Assembly: GCA_037447655.1 (NCBI GenBank)
Contig: JBBHKE010000867.1
Span: 1-64,000 of the forward strand
DNA: 64,000 nt
From: Zygnema cylindricum
Lineage: Eukaryota; Streptophyta; Zygnematophyceae; Zygnematales; Zygnemataceae
Reading direction: 5' to 3'
A model generated the notes under the pieces. It did no database searches, was not told the DNA's origin, and worked only from the letters and a program-made list of their open reading frames with translations. This document shows positions 49,989 through 62,746 of the stretch, piece by piece. Positions within the stretch are counted from its first letter, which is position 1; each line of letters starts with the position of its first letter. The translations under genes were made by a program, and so were the position numbers.

Positions 49989-50986
49989 TGTTGAAATTAA
50001 AAGGCTTTTTTTTGTATTTTCTAGGTTTCTTGAGTAATCTAAGATGAGGAAGGAAAAAGCAGAGGCAGCCTGCTTCTAACTTCTCTCTCCAACCCCCATA
50101 CTTGTCGTAGTCACTAGAGGATGAAGAAAAAGCTAGAGCCATGGGTGCATATGCTTCTCCTAGAGTCAGAAGGCAGTGCTTTGCTAAACTTACCAAAAAG
50201 GTTAACGCACCTAGGATTTGATCTTGATACCTATCGTCCGTCCAAATAGCCCAAATCGTTACCATGTAGCCTAGCACCTGTGTCAAAGTATATAGGGTAC
50301 GATACCTATTTCAAGATGTGCAAATAGAGAATTTCATTTAACTGACGAATAGACCACAATCACATAGACACTGTCAGACAGAATCACATCGAAAAGTACT
50401 GCTTGTATTTTAACAGCTATAAATTAAGGCCAATATCAATCAGACGGCGGAGGAAAAAGTCGACATCGCGGAATGGACGATTTGGCGGTTTGCGGTCACA
50501 GCCACACCGGGTGACACGTGGCAACCTGACATTGGATGGCGGCATCTTCGGCACATACCATGGCGAACATGGATATGGAAGACGTCGTCTCCTTTGCCAT
50601 GTCGTACAATGGCCGTACAGAAAGAACTCCGGGCCAAGTACCTTTTTGTAATGTACACTGAATTCATTGGCTCCATACTTGAGTTGTACAAGGTTAAGAG
50701 AAGGGTTCAGGACTTAGAAAATATAGGTAGCAACCTCTCTCCCAGAGCGCTTCTGTATAAAAGGTCATCTTTGACCATTGATAATTTACTGCTCAGGGGA
50801 GCAAATTCAAGGATTCTTTTTGAGGCGGACTCAGGGGAGTCAGCTTTACCAAGGGGTTTAGTTTGGTCAATCTCTATTCTGTAAGAGTCTCAGCAATACT
50901 CATACAAAGACAAAGGGACTGAGGTTATCATAGAGGCTTCTGGTAAGCTGCCTACTCTGAGTACCAATGGAGGTCTCAAAGTTGCA
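49989..50986 (+). repeat. 5' LTR of element A
   Basis: 998 bp, starts TGTTGAAATTAAAAGG and ends AGTTGCA. It has a TATA-box-like TATAAAAG at 50756, an antisense B-box-like site at 50215-50223, and the gag ATG at 50967, 20 bases before its end. Confidence 0.93.
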
Positions 50987-51001
50987 GGTTATGGGCCCAC
51001 C
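50987..51001 (+). other. Primer-binding site of element A, half-tRNA-iMet type
   Basis: GGTTATGGGCCCACC directly follows the LTR and is complementary over 15 bases to the anticodon arm of plant initiator tRNA-Met (GGUGGGCCCAUAACC). It includes an AUG complementary to the CAU anticodon, in frame with gag. Confidence 0.85.
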
Positions 51002-52426
51002 CTCTAAGATGCCCATATTCAATGGGACTGGGTTCATCTACTGGGAGAGTATGATGATAGGAGCCCTATGTGTTTAAAGATTTTGGGGAATAGTGAGTGG
51101 GCGAGTAAAGTGCCCATCGGGTTCTGCTATCCCTCGAGGGTTTGAACGAAGCAAATTTGGTAGGAAACCAGATCCACCGCCCTCAAAGGATTCAAAAGAC
51201 GGAGAAAGCATTGTGATGGAAAAGGGGAAAGAGAAAGAGAAAACCACACCTATAACAACCGGATATGTTTTCATGTCTCCTATTCCAAGGAATGACGAGA
51301 ATTACATCGATACCTGGGACTACAACAACATGGTGGCCAAGCATTTTGTCCTCCATCATCTTACACAAGGACTCCCATGTCCTCATTTGCAGGTGGAAAG
51401 GGCATCCAATCGGTGGGACGCGCTTATAAAGATGTACCGTAGCGGTACTATTCAGAAACAGAAACTAGCAGATCAAAAGATCAATATATACTTTCACAAA
51501 TGAGAGAAGATACTCGATTTCTGCAATGAGTTGGCTATACTCTTCATGGAGTTAGAGTGTGCCGGAAAAGTAGAAACCGAGAAGGCAAAGGTTCAATGCT
51601 TACTCATGAAACTACCAAATGAGAATGAGATCATTGTGAACCGGTACAGGATCTGCCGGACTGTAGGTGGATATAGAATTCGGTAGTCGGTATGATTCTC
51701 GTCCGAGAGAATACAATCGAAATCCGGAGGGGAGTTAAGAGTGGACAAGCCTTGGCGGCCGGAGCAAGTTGGAGAAACAAAGATTCACAGAAACCCCTTG
51801 GAAGTTATGGAGGAGAAGACCAGAAAAATCAATCCGATGAGCCCGAGACTAGGGTACCAAAGGGGCTTTGTCATTTCTAGAAGAAACAGGGGCATTACAT
51901 GGCGGAATGTACCAAACTGATCGAGCTTCAGGTAAAGGAGGGCCAGATTGGGGGTCAACCACGAGGGAAGAAAAAAGCACTTGTCACACAGGTACTCGAG
52001 GAGGAATTCGATAAGTAGGACGACGAACTTCTTTTGGGTGAGGAGTTGGAGGTAAAGACAGAAGTCGAAATTCCACAAAAGCATAAATGTGCTTTTGGTG
52101 GACTGAAAGGTGAAGGAGGCTGGATTGTGGATAGGTGCCTCCATGCACATGTGCAACGATAAGCATATGTTCACTAAGCTGAGAAAGATCCCTACAGTAG
52201 AGATTGAATATGGGGATGAGAGGGTAGTTACCACTAATATTGTAGGATCGGTAGATCTGCAAGTCATGGTGGAGGGAAAGACCTCAATAGTTACGTTCTC
52301 CGATGTATTGTTTATTCCAGAGTTAAACAAAAACCTTATCTCTACATCTGTATTAGATGATAAAGGATTTGAAACTAGCACCAGAAAAGTAGTTTTTACA
52401 GCTAGCTTTGAGGAAGATGTGTATTT

Positions 52427-53333
52427 TGTTGTTCTACAACCACTGGAGCAGGTGGAGCATCAGCAGTAGTAGTGGAAGTAGACATAATCTCACTCACAGA
52501 AACTTATCAAGAATCCTATTAGACAGCTGTTTAATATATCTCACCAAATCTGATACAATGAACCAAACTGCTTCAAACTATACCACAGTATAGAATATCA
52601 TGAAGAATGACAACATCCAAAGTTTAAGCTCAATTGATCCAACATACACCAAGATATGCAACTCAGAAGTTTCCCAAAAACAGTCTGCAGATTACACAGT
52701 CAAGAAGTCTGGATACATAAAATGTTCTATGTCCTAAGTCTTATACTCTTCACTCAGTTGTCCTACTACATAGTGCTGTACCGCCGATACAAGTGTTCCA
52801 AAACGATACATCCAAAACAACTAAACTGCCACTAAGGTCTAAGTGCTCCTACTTCCGCTAAGAACTAATCTATCACTGTACACTCAATATGACTGAGAAT
52901 CCTATATAGGTGATTTGATCAAATACTTGTCGCCTGGCTAAGTGAATCTTGTCTGTTGACTTGATTTAGATCAACCGCAGTAGCGCAGTCCTATTCCTGA
53001 TTATATTCAAATATCTGCAGCTTCGTAGCAGCTGCGTTATCACATACAAAAGTTAGCCGCAGCTGCGTTTGTTTTGTTGCGTAGCAACTGCGTTGTCATG
53101 TACCAAAATATCCGCAGTTGCGTTTGACCCGTTGCGTCGCAGGCTGCGTTTGTCCGTACAGACCATATCAAAAATAACCGCAGCTACGCTTGTTCTATCT
53201 GCGTCGCAGCTGGGTTGTCGGTATCATTCAAAACCTGCACTGTGATTCAAGTGACGATGCGTGTCCATATAGATCTATTTTTTTCCGCCGTCCTATATAT
53301 TTGTTGAGACTTAAAAGTTTTCCAAAAACAACA
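52427..53333 (+). mobile_element. Solo LTR D inside element A
   Basis: 907 bp, TGTTGTTCTACAACC at the start and AAAAACAACA at the end (short inverted TGTTGTT/AACAACA). Perfect TATTT duplications flank it (52422-52426 and 53334-53338). Removing it restores the EEDVYF-TAKKGSQGMF frame of element A. 52975-53215 repeats GCAGCTGCGTT-type phrases four times. It is unrelated by eye to the other LTRs; the strand is arbitrary. Confidence 0.92.
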
Positions 53334-55749
53334 TATTTCACTGCTAAGAAAGGTAGCCAAGGAATGTTCGGACTTGCTTTAAGTAATGAAAAGCTCAAAC
53401 TTTACTTTGCTCGTGTCAATGATATTATCTTCTGGTATAAGAGACTTGGGCATGTGAATCTAGAAAAGCTAAAAGGAATGAAAAAAAATTGGGTGTAGTT
53501 GAAGGGATACATTTTGGGGAAAATGAGAATTTAAGTGTTTGCAATGGGTGTGCTCAGGGTAAAGCAAACAGATTACCATTTCCAAAGGAAGCAACTTATA
53601 AAGGATAAAAAGTTCTTGATTTGGTACACACAGACATTTGGGGACCGGCAAGTGTGCCATCTCCCGGAGGAAAAAGATTTATGCTAACCAATACCGATGA
53701 TTGGTCTCGGTACTCCCGGGTATACTTTCTGAAAAACAAATCAGAAACTCCGGAGTATTTCAAACAATATAAAGCATGGGCCGAGAAGCTTCACGAGACC
53801 TCAATAAAGAGAGTAAGAAGTGACAATCGAGGGGAATATACCTCGAATCAGTTTGAGGAGTTCTTAAGAGAGGATGGTGTGTAAAGACAGTTCCGGAAAA
53901 CGCGGAACAGAATGGTGTTGCCGAGAGATTGAATAGGACACTGAATTATCGTGCCCGAAGTATGTTGTCAGATAAAAGGATAGGAAAAAGATTTTGGGCC
54001 GAAGCTATGAATTGTGCTAATTATTTGAGAAAAAGAGTACTTACATCGGCAGTGAAAGACCAAACTCCATATGAGAGATGGAACGGCCGAAAACCAAATC
54101 TATCTCACTTAAAGGTTTTCGGTAGTAAATTCTTTAGTTTAGATACAGACAGATCTAACTGGAAACTAGATCTTAAAGGGAAACCCGAATACTTGATAGG
54201 ATATGATGAGGATGTAAAAGGGTATAGAGTGTATGATCTAAAACGAGAAGATATAATTCTAGTAAAACACCTGGTAGCTATGGATGAAGAGAAGTCGGTA
54301 GATCCCTTCAAATCCTCAAAGCCAGTCTGAATCAGATTTGAGACGGACAATTCTGATGACTTTCACCTTCATAACTATCCGGGTCTCCAAGAAGATGATA
54401 CTCTTGCAGGGTCAAACGATATCCTTGCTAGCTCAAAACAGACCGAGAAAGACTTGGAAACACCGGTGACACCTATACCTGAAGCGGAAGACGTGGTGGA
54501 AACGTATATGGATTCGATTGACAAGGGAGAAGCCGGGGTGATTTGAAAAAATCCACGGGAACCATCTATTCCGGCCACAGATTTTGAGGGAGGAAGATGA
54601 AGCGACAAAAGGCTTCAAGAAAAACAAGTTAACAATAAGGTAACTAAACTTTCTCATTCGGATAAACCTCAAACATATGGAGAGGCAATGAACTGCCCCG
54701 AGAGAAACCGGTGGAAGACAGCCATCAATGAAGAGATGGTTTCAATCATGGCGGCTGATACATGGGAATTGGTGGGCTGTCCACCTGATCGCTAACCAAT
54801 TGGCTGTAAGTGGGTTTTCAAATTGAAACTGAATCCTGGCAAAAGTATTGAGCGGTATAACGCCCGGTTGGTGGCCAAAAGTTTTACTCAAAAAGAGGGA
54901 ATAGACTACGAAAAAATATTTGCTCCAGCCATCAGATTTCCCTCGGTCCGGATACTTCTCAGTCTGGCAGCTATAGAAGACATGGAAGTACACCAGATGG
55001 ACATCAAAACTACCTTCTTGCATGGAGAACTTGAGGAGGAGATCTTCATGCGACAGCCAGAATGATTCGTGGAACAAAGAGAAGAAAGTAAGGTATGTCG
55101 GCTGATCAAATCTCTCTATGGTTTGAAATAGGCGGCAAGACAGTGGAAAAGAAACTTGATGAGTTCCTTAGTGGTCTGGGATACATTTGGATCAGTTCAG
55201 ATTATTCAATTTATGTTTTTGAAGATGAGAAAGGTTTCATCTTCATTGCAATTTACGTTGATGATTTGCATGTTCTGAGTAAGCCAATGGAGAAAATCAA
55301 CAAACTAAAAACAGATCTGAAGTGAAGATTTGAGATGAAGCACATGGGGGAAGCAAGATGTATTCTGGGAATACAAGTAGAGAGAGATAAAGAGAAGAGA
55401 ATAATTAGACTAACTCAGAAAAGGCAATTGGAAACATGTTGGAAAAATTTCAAATGGACAAAGCCAACAGTTGTACAACTCCCATGGGTCTAAAGAAGGG
55501 AAGTGAGGGAAATGAGGAAGGAGACATCCTAATTTTAGAAGATGAACTAGGTCCAAAAAATAGAAAGTTTATGCAGACTATCCCATACAGACAGATAGTG
55601 GGCAGCCTGATTTTTTTCATGAATTGTAACAGACCGGATTTGGCAGCAGCTGTAGGAGTGCTAAGTAGGAGTCTAAATGCTCCTACCAAACGAGATTGGC
55701 AAGCAGCTAAGAGGGTCCTCAGATTTCTCCTAAGAACTAGGGATCTATG

Positions 55750-56813
55750 CGTAGAAATCGATGGTTCTTTTATTATTTTCTAGGTCTAAATTGGAATACA
55801 GAAAGAAGCCGAGGCAGTCTGCCTCTAACTTCTCTCTCCAACTCCCACACTTGTTGCAGTCACTGAGAAGTTGGAGAGGAAGCTAGAGCCATGGCTACCA
55901 AGGCTATCCAAAGGTTTACGGGAAATAGATTAGTTGAATTACGTATAGGTAGGTTATTTGCTAAAAGGAGTATGTCCGAACCAGGATTTGATCATGGACC
56001 TTTCGACCGTCAAAAGGTCGGTAGCCTATATTCTTATCCGTTAAGTCTAGACAAAAAGATACATACTAGAGGGTTTGATATATATTTAAATGTTGCCACG
56101 CAAGAAAATTCATTTAACGACGGATGTTTACGAATACATAGATCCAGTTATATAAAAGTACGGATTTCGGTATTGATAAGAAATGAGTACCGCGCATTTT
56201 GTTTCTTTTACGAAACAAATACCGCACAAGCATTTATGACGGCTACGATTGAAATCTGGATTCAATCGGACAGCTGAAAAGAAAGCCGAGATCGCGAAAG
56301 AGATTCCTGGCAGTTTGTGGTCATCGCTACATCGGATGACACGTGGCACGACTACGTTGGATCAGGGCATCTCCGGGGATTACGGGACCAAATCCGTATA
56401 TGACATGTGTCGACATTTAGGCCATGTCGTACAATATCCGTATATAAAGTACACCGGCAGGTGTACTTTTGTGTACGTCCGAGTAATATGATTGGTGCGG
56501 TACACCAGTAGATAGAGTTTTAGAGAGAGATATGACTTAGAAAAAATTGGTAGATAGGACCCTTTCTCCGAGGGAGCTTCTGTACAAAAGGTCAACTTTG
56601 ACCCTCCATTACTTACTGCTCAAGGGAGCAAATTCAGAGATTCTTTTTGCTATCGACTCAGAGGAGTCTTCCCTTCACAGGGGTAAAGGTGGTCAATGTT
56701 TTTGTTTGCCAAGGTGGCAGTTTTTTGTGCTGAAAGACAAAAGGGTCAGGGTTATCGTATAGGCTTCGTGTGAGCTGCTTACTTTGAGGTCCTATGGAGG
56801 TCTCGGAGTTGCA
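55750..56813 (+). repeat. 5' LTR of element C
   Basis: 1,064 bp. It begins CGTAGAAATCG where the 3' LTR has TGTAGAAATCG, so the terminal T has mutated. It ends GGAGTTGCA. ATG at 56794 opens gag. The antisense B-box-like site is at 55985-55993 and an A-box-like TATAGGCTAC (antisense) at 56021-56030. Confidence 0.92.
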
Positions 56814-59800
56814 TGTTATGGGCCCACCATCTAGGGTGCCCATATTCAATGGAGATCGCTTTATATACTAGGAAAGTATGATGACGACAGCTCTATGTGA
56901 CAAACGGTTTTGGGGAATAATGAGTGGATGGGTGAGGCGTCCATCCAGTCTTTGGATACCTCCAAGGTTTACAAGAGGCAGATTCACTAGAGATGCAGAT
57001 CCATCTTCAACGGAGGAGATAAAGGATGGAGAGGTGGTGGACAAAAGAAAGGAGAAGGAGAAGACCACACCAATAGCAACTCGTTCAGCATTCATGTCAC
57101 CTATTCTGAGGAACGAGGATAATGATACTAATACTTGGGACTTCAACAATATGGCGGCAAAGCACTTCATCCTCCGCCGTCTTACTCAAAGACTTGCATG
57201 TCCGTATTTGCTAGAACAAAGGGCATCCGATCTTTGGATGGCTCTCATAGTGATCTACCGAAGTGGTACGATTTAGCAACAACAGTTGGCTAATCACAAA
57301 GTTAAAGAGTATGTATACAAAAGGGGGAAGATGTTGGATTTATGCAATGAGCTTACTACACTTTTCATTGAGCTAGAGAGTGTTGGAAAATATTTTAGTG
57401 AAAAAGAACAAGTTAACTGTCTACTGATGAGGTTACCAGATGAAATCGAGAACATAGTCAACCGTGTGCAGGACTTGCCAGACTCAAGGTGGATATGGAA
57501 CTCAGTAGTAGGAATGATTCTTGTTCGGGAGAATACAATTGAGATCCGAAGGGGAGGAAAGAGTGGGCAAGCCTTAGCAGCTGGGACCGACTAGAGGAAC
57601 AAGGATTCCCGAAGAAGCTGGTCAGAAATTACGGCGGGGGGAGCAAAAAAATCAGACCGACGAGTTCGGACCAAGGGCTCCCAAGGGTTTATGTCATTTC
57701 TGTAAAAAACCAGGGCACTATATGACGAAGTGCACTAAGCTAACCGAGCTTCTGTCAAAGGAGGGACAGACCGGTGGATCCTGGAGAGGAAAGAAAAAGG
57801 CCCTTGTGACAGAGGTACATGAGGTGGAATCCGAAGACAAGGACGATAAGCTCTTATTGGATGAGGAGCTCAAAGTGACAAACGAGGTAGAAATTCCACG
57901 AAAGCAGAAATGTGCTTTCGGTGGATTAAAAGGTGAAGCAGGCTGGATTGTTGATTCAGGTGTGTCCATGCAAATGTGTAAGGATAAACACCTGTTCACT
58001 AAGATAAGAAAGATTCCCACCGTAGAGAAAGAGTACGGGGATGGGAGGATAGTCACCACTACTCTTGTAGGATCGGTAGATCTGAAAGTGTTGGAAGAAG
58101 GAAAGACATTCCTAGTTACATTCTTCGATGTATTGTTTATTCCGGAGCTGAACAAAAACCTCATCTCTACGTCTGTATTAGATGATAAGGGTTTTGATAC
58201 AAGCACTAGGAAAGGAGTCTTTACTGCTAGTTTTGAGGAGGAAGTTTATTTCACTGCTGAAAAAGGTAGCCAAGGGATGTTTAGGCTGATTTTAAGCAAT
58301 GAAAAGAAGAAAGTCTATTATGCTGGTGTTCATGATATAATGATGTGGCATAAGAGGCTAGGGCATGTGAATCTAGATAAGGTAAGAGAGATGAAAAAGA
58401 TGGGAGTGGTTGAAGGAATTCAGTTCATTGAGAGTGAGAATCTAAGTGATTGTAGTGGATGTGCTCAAGGTAAAACACATAGTTTGCCCTTTCCCAAAAC
58501 AGCCACCTATAGGGGAGAAAAAATTCTAGATTTAGTACACACTGATATTTGGGGACCGGCCAAAATGCCCTCACTGGGGGGGAAGAGATTTATGATGACT
58601 ATCACTGATGATTGGTCTCGGTATTCCAGGGTTTTTTTTTTTGAAAAACAAGTCAGAAGCTCAAGATTGTTTTAGACAATATAAAGCATGGAGCGAAAAA
58701 CTCCATGAAACTCCAATCAAGAGAATAAGGAGTGACAATGGTGAAGAGTATATATCTAACCAGTTTGAGGATTTTATGAGGGAAGATGGAGTTCAACACC
58801 AAAAGAAAGTTCTAGAAAACCCGTAATAGAATGGGGTAGCTGAACGATTAAATAGGACACTAAGTGATAGTGCTAGAAGTATGTTGTCGGATAAGAAGAT
58901 AGGAAAAAGGTTTTGGTCATAAGCAATGAACTGTGCTAATTACCTCAAAAATAGAGTTCGTACCTCAGCAATAAAAGATCAAACACCTTATGAGAGATGG
59001 ACCGGCCGAAAACCAGACATATCTCACTAAAAGGTTTTCGGCAGTCAAGTATTCAGTGTAGATACAGATCGGTCTAATTGGAAGCTAGATCCTAAAGGAA
59101 AACCAGGATACTTATTAGGATATAACGAGGATGTTAAAGGATATAGAGTTTATGATCTAACTAGGGAAGATATAATCTTAGTAAAGCATCTAGTAGTTAT
59201 GGATGAAGGAAAGTCTGTGGATCCCTTCAAATATACAAAGTCAGTAAAAATCAGATTTGAGTCAGAAAATTCCGATGACTTTGAGCTTCCTAACAATCCA
59301 GGCTTTAGAAAAGATGACATTCTTGCAGGTGCAAATCAGACCGAAAAGGACTCGATTGCAAAAACTCCTGTGACAACTCTACCCGAAGCGGAAGACGTGG
59401 TGGAAATTGATTCGGAATCAAGGGATAGGGGAGAAGCCGAGATTGTTTGAAAGAACCCACGAGAACCATCTATTCCGGCCACGGATTTTGAGGGGGTAAG
59501 GAGAAGTAGCAAAAGATTGCAAGAAAAACGGGTTAATAACAAGGTAACAAAACTATCTCATCAAGATGAACCTCAAAATTATAGAGAGGCGATGACTTGT
59601 CCAAAAAGAAACCGGTGGAAGACAGCCATCAATGACGAGATGGCCTCAATTATAGCAGCTGATAATTGGGAGCTGGTGGACTGTCCACTTAACCAAAAAC
59701 CAATCGGTTGTAAGTGGGTTTTCAAATTAAAATTGAACCCAGATAACACCATTGAGCGTTAAAAAGCACGATTAGTGGCAAAAGGATTTACATAGAAAGA

Positions 59801-61152
59801 ATGAATCAACTACAAGGAAACCTTTGCCCCGGTCGTCAGATTTCCCTCCGTCCGCATACTTCTCAGTCTAGCAGCAGCGGAAAACATGGAGGTGCACCAG
59901 ATGGACATCAAGACAACCTTTTTGCATGGAGAATTGGAAGAGGAGATCTTCATGCGAGAACCTGAAAGATTTGTGGAGGAAGGAGAGGAGAGTAAGGTAT
60001 GCCGGCATATTAAATCTCTTTACGGTTTGAAACAGGCCCCTCGACAGAGGAATAAGAAACTTGATGAGTTTCTTACCGGTCTAGGATATATCCGGATCAG
60101 CTCAGATCACTCAATCTATGTTTTTGAAGATGAGGAAGGTGTTATATTTATTGCAATTTATGTTGATGATTTGTTAGTTTTAAGTAAATCAATGAAAAAA
60201 ATTAATAAACTGAAAACCGATCTTAAAGGGAGATTTGAAATGAAAGATATGGGGGAAGCAAAATATATTGTGGGAATTCAAGTAGAAAGAGACTGAGAAA
60301 GAAAGATTATAAGATTGACTCAAAACGAAACAATATGAACAAGCTGGAAAAAATTCAGAAGGATAAAACTAATAGTTGTACAACTCCGATGGAGTTGAAG
60401 AAGGGAAGTGAGGGGAGTGAATAAAGAAGGAGTCATAGTCTTAGACGAGAATTTATCTCCTGAAGAACAGAAGTTCATGCAGACTATTCCTTACAGGCAA
60501 GTAGTGGGAAGTCTAATCTATTTTATGAATTCTACTGGCCAGATTTAGCTGCAGCTGTGGGAGTGCTGAGTAGAAGTCTAAATGCTCCCACTAAGAGGGA
60601 TTGGTAGGCAGCTAAGAGAGTCCTTAGATATTTGATAGGAACTAGGGATCTATGGTTGCATTTGGGTGAGGAGAATACTGACATCACTACTTGGAGTGAT
60701 GCCAGTTATGGTGATGCTCCGATGAGGAGATGCACTTCTGGATATGTATTATATGTGGGTGATGGGGCTTGCTGTTGGAGTAGCAAACAGCAAAAGTTAT
60801 TGCTCAGTCCACCGTGGAGGCTGAGTATATGGCCTCTTGCTTTGCTGTAAAAGAATTGATGTGGGTCAAGTCTTTGCTTGGTGAGCTGGGTCACCTTAAG
60901 AGTGGTGTGCAAAAAACAATTTGTGATAATCAGGCAAGAATCGCTATTTCTGCCAATCCTAAACATCATTTTAAAGCTAAACACATGGACATTAGACTCA
61001 GCTTTGTTAGAGAGAAAGTAGAAAACAAAATCATCAGTTTAGAGTACCGACCACATAGCAAGATGGTAGCACATATGATGACCAAACCTGTGCCTTCCCC
61101 TAAGCTAATTTTGTGCAGGGAGAAGTGTGGTCTGAATTTAAAGATTGACTAG
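56794..61152 (+). pseudogene. Broken gag-pol of element C
   Basis: Starts in the LTR (MEVSELHVMGPPSRVPIFNG), then TAG replaces the Trp of the FIYWE motif. Gag follows with WDFNNMAAKHFILRRLT, knuckle CHFCKKPGHYMTKC (57690-57735) and protease WIVDSGVSMQMC (intact D-S-G, near 57950). Pre-integrase is MWHKRLGHVNLDK; integrase HTDIWGP and TDDWSRYSRV. A frameshift occurs at a T-run (58633-58641), then SDNGEEYIS. RT has GCKWVFKLKL and MEVHQMDIKTTFLHGELEEE with IYVDDLLVL (60150-60175); RNase H has SDASYGDAPMRRC, DNQARIAI and AKHMDIRL. Many single stops (for example TGA at 59448, two adjacent stops near 58823) look like base substitutions. The frame ends at TAG 61150-61152. Confidence 0.93.
56814..56828 (+). 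other. Primer-binding site of element C
   Basis: TGTTATGGGCCCACC, one mismatch (first base) from the complement of the initiator tRNA-Met anticodon arm. In frame with gag. Confidence 0.8.
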
Positions 61153-61165
61153 AAAATAACGAGAA

Positions 61166-62229
61166 TGTAGAAATCGATGGTTCTTTTATTATTTTCTAGG
61201 TCTAAATTGGAATACAGAAAGAAGCCGAGGCAGTCTGCCTCTAACTTCTCTCTCCAACTCCCACACTTGTTGCAGTCACTGAGAAGTTGGAGAGGAAGCT
61301 ACAGCCATGGCTACTTAGGCTATCCAAAGTTTACAGGAAATAGATTAGTTGATTTACGTATAGGTAGGTTTATTTGCTGAAAAAGAGTATGTCGGAACTA
61401 GGATTTGATCCTGGTACCTGCCGACCGTTAGAACGCCGCTAGCCTATAGACTTATCCGTTAAGTCTAGACAAAAAGATACATACTAGAGGGTTTGATATT
61501 TATTTAAATGTTGCCACACAGGAAAATTCATTTAACGGCGGATGTTCAAGAATACATAGATCTAGTTATATAAAAGTACGGATTTTGGTATGGATAAGAA
61601 ACGAGTACCGCGCATTTTGTTACTTTTACGAAACAAATACCGCACAAGCATTTATGACGGCTACGATTGAAATCTGCATTCAATCAGACGGCCGAAAAGA
61701 AAGCCGAGATCGCGGAAGAGATTCTCGGCGGTTTGTGGTCATCGCTACATCGGAAGACACGTGGCACGATTACGTTGGATCAGGGCATCTCTGGGGATTA
61801 CGGGACCGAATCCGGATATGACATGTGTTGACATTTAGGCCATGTCGTACAATATCCGTACATAAAGTACACCGGCAGCTGTACTTTTGTGTGCCTCAGT
61901 GTAATATGATTGGTGCTGTACACCAGTAGATAGAAATTTAGAGAGAGATAGGACTTAGAAAAAAATTGGTAGATAGGACCCTCTCTCCCAGAGAGCTTCT
62001 TACAAAAGGTCAACTTTGACCCTCCATAACTTACTGCTCAACAGAGCAAATTCAGAGATTCTTTTTGCTATCGACTCAGGGGAGTCTTGCCTTCACAAGG
62101 GTGAAGGTGGTCAATGTTTTTTTTGCCAAGGTGGCAGTTATTCGTGCTGAAAGATAAAGGGGTCAAGGTTATTCTATAGGCTTTGTGTGAGCTGCTTACT
62201 CTGAGTCCTATGGAGGTCTCAGAGTTTCA
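61166..62229 (+). repeat. 3' LTR of element C
   Basis: 1,064 bp, same length as the 5' LTR, beginning TGTAGAAATCG after the purine tract AAAATAACGAGAA and ending AGAGTTTCA. It differs from the 5' LTR by scattered substitutions and a few short indels. Confidence 0.93.
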
Positions 62230-62746
62230 CTATGGTTCTATCTGGGTGGGTAAAATACTGACATCACCACTTGGAGTGATGCTAGCTATGGGGATGTACC
62301 GATGCGAAGATGTATATCTAGATATGTGTTGTATATGGGGAATGGTGCTTGTTGTTGGAGCAGTAAGCAGCAAAAGGTCATTGCTGAGTCCACCATGGAG
62401 GCTAAGTATATGACATCTTGCTCTGCTGTGAAGGAATTGATATCACTCAAATCCTTGCTTGGTGAATAAGGGCATCTTAAGAGTGGAATTCAAAAAATAT
62501 TCTGTGATAATCAAGCAGCAATTGCAATTGCTGCTAATCCTAAACATCACTTTAAAGCAAAGCACATGGATATCAGACTTAGCTTTGTTAGGGAAAAGGT
62601 GGAGAACAAAATAATAAGTCTAGAATATAGACCAGACAGTGAGATGGTGGCAAACATGATGACAAAGCCTGTGCCTTATCCTAAATTAATATTTTGCAGA
62701 ATGAAGTGTGGACTTAAACTTAAAATTGACTAGAAAATAAGAGGAG

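Larger units (their letters stand above)
55750..62229 (+). mobile_element. Ty1/copia element C, nested inside element A
   Basis: 6,480 bp with 1,064-bp LTRs at both ends and CTATG duplications (55745-55749 and 62230-62234). It interrupts the RNase H region of element A after GTRDL-type codons. Its coding region closely resembles A and B, so all three are one related group, and C is among the youngest layers. Confidence 0.95.
50967..62733 (+). pseudogene. Broken gag-pol of element A, split by two insertions
   Basis: Opens inside the LTR (MEVSKLQVMGPPSKMPIFNG) with the copia gag motif FNGTGFIYWE. TAA after ALCV (near 51075) ends the frame. Then come gag (WDYNNMVAKHFVLHHLT), a knuckle with its second Cys replaced by TAG (CHF-stop-KKQGHYMAEC, near 51875), and a protease whose D-S-G site is disrupted (near 52130). 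Pre-integrase YKRLGHVNLEK follows solo LTR D, then integrase (HTDIWGP, DDWSRYSRV, SDNRGEYTS), a TGA at 54544, RT (GCKWVFKLKL, MEVHQMDIKTTFLHGELEEE, YVDDLHVL), and RNase H interrupted by element C at 55749 and resumed at 62235 (SDASYGDVPMRRC, DNQAAIAIAA, AKHMDIRL). Stop at 62731-62733. Confidence 0.92.
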
